Assembly: GCA_016213865.1 (NCBI GenBank)
Contig: JACQZL010000141.1
Coordinates: 1-11,066, forward strand
DNA length: 11,066 bases
Direction: 5' to 3'
Origin: Candidatus Rifleibacteriota bacterium
GTDB taxonomy: Bacteria > UBP17 > UBA6191 > JACPRK01
The position numbers and the translations under genes were made by a program. This document shows positions 6,984 to 11,066 of the stretch, one piece after another; position 1 is the first letter of the stretch, and every line of letters starts with the position of its first letter. Under the pieces are notes generated by a model. The model was not told where the DNA came from, did no database searches, and was given only the letters and a program-made list of their open reading frames with translations.

Positions 6984-8186
6984 ATGGATGCGGTCGCGAC
7001 GGGGGATTTCACGCTTCGCGGCCGGGTGTTCGACGGAACCCGGTTCCTCGACGATGCGTCGATAGCGGTCCACGACGGGCGGATCCTCCGGATGGGCGGG
7101 CCGATGCGGGCCGGCGAGATCGTCCACGACTTCGCCGATGGCTGGCTCGTGCCGGGCCTGCTGGACGTGCACGTGCATGGAGGAGGGGGCGCCGACTTCA
7201 CCGACGCCGATCCCGGGAGCCCCGAGCGCATCGCCCGCCACCTGGTCTCCCACGGGACCACCGGCTTCCTGGCCTCGCTCATCTCGAGCCCCGACGCGAC
7301 GATCCGGACCGCCCTGGCCAATCTCTCGCGGTTCGTCTCCCGGAGCCCCCTGGCCGATTGCCTGCTCGGCGTGCACTTCGAGGGCCCCTTCCTGAGCCCG
7401 TCGATGCGGGGCGCTCACCGCCCGGAGGATCTGCTGGAGCCCTCGCTCGAGCTGGCGGAGGCCTACGCTCGGGCGGTGCCGGGAGGCCGGCGATGCCTCT
7501 TCACCGTCGCCCCCGAGTTGCCGGGGGCGCTCGACCTCATCCGGGGCCTGCTGGCGCGCGGTTGTCTCGTGGCGCTGGGCCACTCGCGCGCCACGTACGA
7601 GCAGACGCTCGAGGCGATCGCGCTCGGGGCGCGCCACGCCACCCACCTCTTCAACGCGATGACTCCGCTCCACCACCGGATGCCCGGGATGGCGGCCGCC
7701 TTCCTGGCGGCCGGCGACACCACCGTGGAGCTGATCCCGGACGGCGTTCACGTGCACCTCGCAATGCTGGAGCTGGTACACAGGTTGAAGGGAACCGGCC
7801 GGGTGCTGGCCGTGACCGACGCGATGCCGGCGGCGGGCCTGCCGCCGGGGCTGCACCGGTGCTGGGGACGCGAGGTTCTGGTGCAGGACGGCTGCGCGCG
7901 CCTTCCCGGAGGCACCCTGGCCGGGAGCATCATCGACCTGCCCGCGGCCATCCGGACGCTGGTCTCCGCCGGGCTGGAGCCGGCGGAAGCCGTGAGGGCC
8001 GCGACCGAGGCCCCCGCCCGGCTGCTGGGACTCTGGCCCGAGCGAGGCAGCCTGCGGGAAGGCGGGCGCGCCGACATCATCGTCCTTTCGCGCGAGCTGT
8101 CGTTCGTGCGAAGCTACGTGCAGGGCGTGCCGTTCGAGGCCGGTCCGGGAGCGGAGTCCGCCCAGGCAGGTCGCGCCAGGGAGTAG
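6984..8186 (+). CDS. nagA: N-acetylglucosamine-6-phosphate deacetylase
   Basis: The 400-residue enzyme removes acetate from GlcNAc-6-phosphate, giving glucosamine-6-phosphate for NagB in the cytoplasm. It belongs to the amidohydrolase superfamily, and family landmarks appear in order: H63-V-H65 in PGLLDVHVHGGG, the metal-binding E133 in GVHFEGPF, H200 in ALGHSRATY, H221 in THLFNAMTPLHHR, and the catalytic D279 in AVTDAMPAAG. The length is slightly above the E. coli enzyme (382) because of a 20-residue C-terminal tail after the conserved end. The ATG at 6984 gives the usual N-terminal beta segment. An in-frame GTG at 6966 preceded by GAGGG is an alternative start. TATCGT (6970-6975) lies 8 nt before the ATG and could be the -10 of a leaderless transcript. 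nagB follows after 4 bp, so the two are co-transcribed. Confidence 0.95.
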   Translation: MDAVATGDFTLRGRVFDGTRFLDDASIAVHDGRILRMGGPMRAGEIVHDFADGWLVPGLLDVHVHGGGGADFTDADPGSPERIARHLVSHGTTGFLASLISSPDATIRTALANLSRFVSRSPLADCLLGVHFEGPFLSPSMRGAHRPEDLLEPSLELAEAYARAVPGGRRCLFTVAPELPGALDLIRGLLARGCLVALGHSRATYEQTLEAIALGARHATHLFNAMTPLHHRMPGMAAAFLAAGDTTVELIPDGVHVHLAMLELVHRLKGTGRVLAVTDAMPAAGLPPGLHRCWGREVLVQDGCARLPGGTLAGSIIDLPAAIRTLVSAGLEPAEAVRAATEAPARLLGLWPERGSLREGGRADIIVLSRELSFVRSYVQGVPFEAGPGAESAQAGRARE

Positions 8187-8190
8187 AACC

Positions 8191-8943
8191 ATGAAATTCT
8201 TGTTCGTCGACGGATACGATCAGCTGGGGCGCCACGCGGCCATGATGGTTGCCGGCCGGGTCGTGGTGAACCCCAAGGTGGTGCTGGGGCTGGCCACCGG
8301 AGATTCGCCGGTGGGGCTGTATCGCGAGCTGGTGAAGCTGCACCGGGAATACGGCCTCGATTTCTCCGGGGTCCGCACCTTCAATCTCGACGAGTACGCC
8401 GGGCTCGCGCCCAACCATCCGCAGAGCTACGCGCACTACATGCGCCTCCATCTCTTCGAGCATGTGAATCTGCAGACCGAGAACACCCATCTACTGGACG
8501 GCGTCGCTCCGAACCAGCACGGCGAGTGCATCCGCTACGAGGAAGAGATCAAGCTGGCCGGCGGCGTCGATTTCCAGGTCCTGGGAATCGGCAAGAACGG
8601 CCACATAGCGTTCAACGAGCCAGGCGATTCCTTCCAGGTACGCACGGGGATCTTCGAGCTGTCCGACTCGACCCGGGAGGCCAACTCGCGATTCTTCGAA
8701 TCGGGTGAGAGCGTGCCCAGCCACGCGCTCTCGGTCGGAATCGGCACGATCATGAAGGCCCGGGAGATCCTCATGATCGTCAGCGGCTCCGAGAAGGCGG
8801 CGGCGATCGCCGCCTCGGTCTTCGCGCCCATCGATCCGAAGCTGCCGGCGTCGATCCTCAAGATCCACCCGAACTTCACGCTGCTGGCCGACCGGGCCGC
8901 TGCCAGGGACCTGCTGGCCAGGGACCTCTCGGCCTACCAGTGA
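8191..8943 (+). CDS. nagB: Glucosamine-6-phosphate deaminase
   Basis: The 250-residue enzyme converts glucosamine-6-phosphate to fructose-6-phosphate and ammonia, feeding amino sugars into glycolysis. The sugar-phosphate loop is GLATGDSPVGLY (33-44), the general base D67 sits in FNLDEY, and GIGKNGHIAFNEPG holds H138 and E143. Where the E. coli enzyme has Asp141 there is N136, as I recall for Bacillus-type NagB, so activity is expected. The protein is shorter than E. coli NagB (266) because the C-terminal end is missing, and allosteric activation by GlcNAc-6-phosphate may therefore be absent (inference). The ATG has a good AGGGAG site 7 nt upstream, overlapping the end of nagA, so translation is probably coupled. 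Confidence 0.95.
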   Translation: MKFLFVDGYDQLGRHAAMMVAGRVVVNPKVVLGLATGDSPVGLYRELVKLHREYGLDFSGVRTFNLDEYAGLAPNHPQSYAHYMRLHLFEHVNLQTENTHLLDGVAPNQHGECIRYEEEIKLAGGVDFQVLGIGKNGHIAFNEPGDSFQVRTGIFELSDSTREANSRFFESGESVPSHALSVGIGTIMKAREILMIVSGSEKAAAIAASVFAPIDPKLPASILKIHPNFTLLADRAAARDLLARDLSAYQ

Positions 8944-8947
8944 GCGG

Positions 8948-8996
8948 ACGGGACGGCCCGCGCGCGCGGTCTGGTCTCGAGACCGTGAACGCCCGT
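8948..8996 (+). terminator. Nested inverted repeats after nagB
   Basis: GGTCTC/GAGACC (8973-8984) is a perfect 12-bp palindrome; alternatively CGGTCT (8967-8972) pairs with AGACCG (8980-8985). An outer pair, ACGGG (8948-8952) with CCCGT (8992-8996), closes the structure and is followed by TTCCCC. It may end the nagAB transcript, but there is no true T tract. Confidence 0.35.
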
Positions 8997-9048
8997 TTCC
9001 CCATGAGCCGGCCAGGGCATGAACTTGAACAAAATCAGGCCCGGGGGA

Positions 9049-9077
9049 TTGTCACTCGGCAGTAACGGATTCATACT
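9049..9077 (+). promoter_or_regulatory. Candidate sigma-70 promoter of the nucleotidyltransferase-like gene
   Basis: TTGTCA (9049-9054, five of six) and CATACT (9072-9077, four of six) are separated by the ideal 17 bp. Transcription would begin near 9084 and leave a leader of about 84 nt before the TTG start at 9168. It argues against the upstream in-frame GTG at 9081. Confidence 0.5.
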
Positions 9078-9153
9078 GAAGTGCTCCGGACGGGAAGGGG
9101 ACTCGAACTCCAGAGACGGAAGACGTGGAGCTGGAATCCCGGGGCTTTCAGTG

Positions 9154-9159
9154 AAAGGA
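9154..9159 (+). promoter_or_regulatory. Ribosome binding site, partly within a small hairpin
   Basis: AAAGGA lies 8 nt before the TTG at 9168 and decides that start. Its first four bases fall in a 5-bp hairpin, CTTTC (9145-9149) with GAAAG (9153-9157) and an AGT loop, which could lower translation. Confidence 0.5.
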
Positions 9160-9167
9160 CGGGCGCC

Positions 9168-9533
9168 TTGGCAAGCCACTGCAAGAACGTCGAGTTGACC
9201 CAGCTTTCGCGTGTCGAGAAGGAGGCCGTCGACCTCTTCTACGGCCAGCTCGTCGAGCGGTTCGGCACGAAGGTCTCGTCCATCAGCGTTCATGGCCTGC
9301 ACGGGCAGATGTTCCAGCAAACCCGGGAGCTGAACCTGGTCGTCCTGCTCAAGAAAGCTTCCCCCGTCCTCGAAGCGCAGGTGGAAGACCTGGCGCTCGA
9401 CCAGTTCATCGAGACCGGCATCTACCTGCAGGTGCGCTGCTTCGAACAGAGGCAGTTCAAGTCGCTGCAGAAGATGAAGCTGCCCGCCGTCACCGCGCTC
9501 CAGCAAGACGCCGTGAGCCTCTGGGCCGCATGA
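9168..9533 (+). CDS. Nucleotidyltransferase-like protein with degenerate active site
   Basis: The 121-residue product has the layout of small MNT-type nucleotidyltransferases: an N-terminal helix (about 15-32), strand SSISVHGLHG (37-46), strand ELNLVVLLKK (54-63), helix (66-82), strand IYLQVRCFEQRQF (85-97) and a C-terminal helix ending in QDAVSLW. In active members the first strand leads into Gly-Ser, and Asp-x-Asp begins the second. Here these are G43-L44 and E54-L55-N56, so metal binding and catalysis are probably lost. A regulatory or antitoxin-like role is inference, and no HEPN partner gene is seen nearby. The start is the TTG at 9168 because AAAGGA lies 8 nt upstream and homology-like sequence begins right after it. 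It is a single-gene unit between nagB and the convergent yqgF. Confidence 0.6.
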   Translation: MASHCKNVELTQLSRVEKEAVDLFYGQLVERFGTKVSSISVHGLHGQMFQQTRELNLVVLLKKASPVLEAQVEDLALDQFIETGIYLQVRCFEQRQFKSLQKMKLPAVTALQQDAVSLWAA

Positions 9534-9618
9534 GACCTGGGTAGTCGATCGCCGCCGCTCGCGCCAACTCGCCAGAATCGGCCAGAGCCTGGTGCGGGTG
9601 CCTCATCAGTTCTTCATC

Positions 9619-9786
9619 GGGTGTGTTCTGTCTCTCTGTTCGACTTTCAAATCCGTCATCTCGAACTTCTCGTCTGTCGGATGCTCAATGCCCGGCGAGC
9701 GTCTGTCATCAGCCGGATGTCGAAACCGGCAGACGAAGGAGGAAGTCTGAAGACTGGAAAGTCAGACTGAGAAACAAGAAACACCC
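9619..9786. repeat. Long imperfect palindrome, about 61-bp arms
   Basis: The left arm (9619-9680) and right arm (9726-9786) are imperfect reverse complements around a 45-bp centre. The outer 30 bp agree at about 23 positions, including an uninterrupted GACTTTC/GAAAGTC, and the inner end CGTCTGTCGG/CCGGCAGACG agrees at 9 of 10; the middle third matches poorly. The left arm is pyrimidine-rich and the right arm purine-rich with 7-bp spacing (GAAAC at 9771, 9778 and 9792). It fills most of the 335-bp convergent gap between the nucleotidyltransferase-like gene and yqgF; the remainder (9534-9618) shows nothing. Confidence 0.6.
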
Positions 9787-9851
9787 AGTTAGAAACCGAA
9801 GAGGCCCCACCCATGCACAGAGTACGCACCCACCTCCGAGCCGTTCGGAGT

Positions 9852-9886
9852 TCCTTGCCCCCAACCCCTTACCCCTGACCCCTGAT
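9852..9886 (-). repeat. Heptamer array at the end of yqgF
   Basis: Read on the minus strand, five consecutive 7-bp units follow one another without gaps: ATCAGGG, GTCAGGG, GTAAGGG, GTTGGGG, GCAAGGA. The first two and a half encode the last residues (I-R-G-Q-G) and stop codon (TAA at 9871-9869) of yqgF; the rest is untranslated. Confidence 0.85.
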
Positions 9887-10291
9887 CGCTTCCAGATACG
9901 TCTGCAGCAGCAGCGCCGCGGCGACCTGATCGACCCGGCCCCGCTGCTGGCGCGAGTTCAGCCCCCCCTCGTGCATCGCGCGCGCCGCCCCCACTGTCGT
10001 CAATCGCTCGTCCCACTCCACGACCTCGACGCCGGTCGCCTCCCGCAGACGCCGGGCCAGGTCCCGGGCCTTCTCGACCGCGGGCCCCTCGCGTCCGGAG
10101 AGCGACAGGGGCAACCCCACCACGATCAGCTCGACTCCCTCTTCCGCCACCAGCCGCTTCACGGCCTTCACGGCCTCCGCGATCTTCTCGAAGGCCACGA
10201 CCTCTCGAGGAAAGGCGAGCGAGCGGCCCGGATCGGAGATCGCGAGGCCCAGCCTCCGGCTCCCGGGATCGACCGCCAGGATGGGTCCCAT
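9869..10291 (-). CDS. yqgF: YqgF/RuvX RNase H-fold protein, putative pre-16S rRNA nuclease
   Basis: The 140-residue product has the full length and motifs of the YqgF family: ILAVDPGSRRLGLAISD with D8, IVVGLPLSLSGREG (56-69), VEWDERLTTV (91-100) with D94 and E95, and a final D121 in RVDQVAAALLLQTYL. Members trim the 5' end of 16S rRNA precursor, and the fold is shared with the RuvC resolvase; it acts in the cytoplasm. The ATG at 10291 is preferred; a GTG directly before it (10294) is equally possible and there is no Shine-Dalgarno. It starts 22 bp after the prepilin stop, so it is likely at the end of that operon. The last five residues and the stop codon lie in a heptamer repeat array, so the C-terminal tail beyond LEA is probably repeat-derived. 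Confidence 0.92.
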   Translation of the reverse strand: MGPILAVDPGSRRLGLAISDPGRSLAFPREVVAFEKIAEAVKAVKRLVAEEGVELIVVGLPLSLSGREGPAVEKARDLARRLREATGVEVVEWDERLTTVGAARAMHEGGLNSRQQRGRVDQVAAALLLQTYLEAIRGQG

Positions 10292-10313
10292 CACGGTCGG
10301 ACGCGACTGCGCG

Positions 10314-11033
10314 TCACTGCTGCTGGCTTCCCGTGAACCGAGACCCGGCCTGGTTCAGACGGCCTTCCTTGGTCTTTCGCACCGACGCGGGCATTCGCGG
10401 ATAGACCAGGAAGTCGAACGCCCGCTGGCCGACGCCGGGCTCCCCTTGCTGGCGGGCCAGCGTGACCCTCAACTTGAAGAATGCCACCTTCGGAAAATCC
10501 TCGGCCTTCAGGAGTTCGTGGGGCGGCGACGAGGCGTCGAAGGGCCAGAGCTGCACATCCTGGACCGTCTCCTTGAGGATCGACTCGCCGTTACGGTTCA
10601 GCATCCGGGCCGCGGGATTGAAGGCGTACTGGACCTCCTGGGTGGGCTGGTCGGAGGTCGGGACCAGCAACACCAGGGTCTCGAGCTGCCCCTGGGCGCC
10701 GCGGCGGAGCACCTCGATCTTCTGCATGCCCCGGACGTCGCGCTGCAGCAGCTCGATCGCCTTCCTCGCCTCGCGCTGCAGCTCGCTGAACTCCATCACC
10801 TGCTTCTCCTGGAGCGAACCGCTCCGGAGCACCTGCAGGACCACTCCGATGAGCATTCCGAACAGCGCGATGCCAATCAGCGCCTCGACGATGGTGAACC
10901 CACGGAGCGGGCTGCGTCCGCTCCGAGGCTGGAGGCTAGAGGCTGGAGGCTGGAGGCGGACGGCCTGGAGCCCTCGCGAGGTTCGACGACTCTCGCGAGA
11001 AGTAGGCCAGGGGAAGCGGCCCGGCCGGCTCAC
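10314..11033 (-). CDS. Minor prepilin, GspJ/PulJ-like
   Basis: The 239-residue product carries a type III signal: R-G45 followed by F46-T-I-V-E50 and a hydrophobic helix (46-68). Prepilin peptidase should cut after G45 and methylate F46; E50 is the invariant Glu5 of mature pilins. The mature part (about 194 residues) has the GspJ-like pattern of an amphipathic helix (FSELQREARKAIELLQRDVRG) followed by a beta-rich domain, as in minor pseudopilins that cap type II secretion or type IV pilus fibres. The 45-residue leader is far longer than usual for this class, and part of it (LQPPASSLQP) is encoded by a heptamer array. No ATG, GTG or TTG occurs in frame between the GTG at 11033 and the cleavage site. 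The GTG overlaps the upstream stop as GTGA, and a G-rich AGGGGGG lies 6 nt before it. Confidence 0.8.
   Translation of the reverse strand: MSRPGRFPWPTSRESRRTSRGLQAVRLQPPASSLQPRSGRSPLRGFTIVEALIGIALFGMLIGVVLQVLRSGSLQEKQVMEFSELQREARKAIELLQRDVRGMQKIEVLRRGAQGQLETLVLLVPTSDQPTQEVQYAFNPAARMLNRNGESILKETVQDVQLWPFDASSPPHELLKAEDFPKVAFFKLRVTLARQQGEPGVGQRAFDFLVYPRMPASVRKTKEGRLNQAGSRFTGSQQQ
10918..10954 (+). repeat. Heptamer array within the prepilin leader, copy A
   Basis: Four tandem heptamers, GGCTGGA, GGCTAGA, GGCTGGA and GGCTGGA, occupy 10927-10954, preceded by CCGCTCCGA. The first 30 bp match the segment at 6951-6922 (minus strand) at 26 positions. Read from the minus strand the array is translated as part of the prepilin leader. 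Confidence 0.85.
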
Positions 11034-11066
11034 AGCGTTCCCCCCTGGGAAAGGGTCGGCTTGGGC
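11030..11066 (-). CDS. Possible 3' end of an upstream pilin-operon gene
   Basis: A minus-strand frame entering from the window edge reads PKPTLSQGGTL and stops at a TGA (11032-11030) that overlaps the GTG start of the prepilin as GTGA. Such 4-bp overlaps are typical of tightly packed pseudopilin operons, so another pilin gene may lie upstream. With only 11 codons visible nothing can be said of its family. Confidence 0.35.
   Translation of the reverse strand, partial: PKPTLSQGGTL

Noticed and set aside
6848..8194. Long open frame overlapping nagA in another plus-strand frame
   Set aside because: It is Arg/Gly/Pro-rich without motifs, while nagA has every family landmark in the other frame.
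8566..8619. Asp-to-Asn change at the NagB active site (N136) as loss of function
   Set aside because: To my knowledge Asn is found here in Bacillus-type NagB enzymes, and D67, H138 and E143 are present, so this is family variation and not damage.
9090..9145. tRNA-like pattern on the minus strand: a GTTCGAGTCCCC T-arm-like piece, with CCCGGGA able to pair with TCCCGGA as an acceptor stem
   Set aside because: Only about 24 nt lie between the putative acceptor strand and T arm, too few for D and anticodon arms, and one T-stem pair fails. Without an integrase a tRNA-derived attachment site cannot be supported.
9081..9167. In-frame GTG at 9081 as start of the nucleotidyltransferase-like gene
   Set aside because: It lies upstream of the expected transcript start, has no ribosome site, and adds residues unlike the family; TTG at 9168 has AAAGGA at 8 nt.
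9834..9850. CTCCGA/TCGGAG hairpin after yqgF as a terminator
   Set aside because: The 6-bp stem has no T tract on the minus strand, and it is short for this GC content.

Overview
The window is GC-rich (roughly two thirds G+C by eye) and carries a compact bacterial gene set: ten recognisable protein genes, no rRNA, no complete tRNA, no transposase or integrase and no CRISPR array. A lipoprotein, signal peptides, a type II secretion/type IV pilus-like prepilin and a Hanks-type kinase with a large extracytoplasmic part suggest a free-living diderm-like bacterium. Degenerate 7-bp tandem repeats resemble the heptanucleotide repeats known from cyanobacteria and other complex-genome lineages. LmeA-like (DUF2993) plus TIG-domain proteins would fit non-photosynthetic cyanobacterial relatives (Sericytochromatia), but Acidobacteriota or Myxococcota are equally possible; the phylum cannot be decided from the sequence alone.

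Layout: (1) 176-1595, plus strand: a secreted LmeA/DUF2993-like protein and a TIG-domain lipoprotein, 7 bp apart, ending in a strong hairpin at 1622-1648. (2) 1795-3585, minus strand: a secreted phospholipase D-superfamily protein with two HKD motifs and an unrecognised C-terminal half. (3) 3764-6472, plus strand, divergent from it: a transmembrane Ser/Thr kinase with a sensor-like outer region of about 470 residues. (4) 6374-6862, minus strand: a small coiled-coil protein whose 3' end overlaps the kinase gene by 99 bp. (5) 6984-8943, plus strand: nagA-nagB, which turn N-acetylglucosamine-6-phosphate into fructose-6-phosphate and ammonia. (6) 9168-9533, plus strand: a small protein that looks like a nucleotidyltransferase with its catalytic residues lost. 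(7) 9869-11033, minus strand: a minor prepilin and the Holliday-junction-resolvase-fold protein YqgF/RuvX, with the last codons of a further upstream gene at the window edge.

The genes are mostly separate housekeeping or envelope functions. Real functional units are nagA-nagB (4-bp gap), the DUF2993/TIG pair and prepilin-yqgF (22-bp gap). The kinase and the phospholipase share a 178-bp divergent promoter region and may be co-regulated, which is inference.

The most unusual signal is repeat DNA. Degenerate heptamer arrays occur at 6922-6951, 9852-9886 and 10918-10954, and less clearly in a long imperfect palindrome at 9619-9786. Two of the arrays run into coding sequence: one supplies the end and stop codon of yqgF, the other is translated inside an abnormally long prepilin leader. 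Because 7 is not a multiple of 3, copy-number change there would switch the reading frame.
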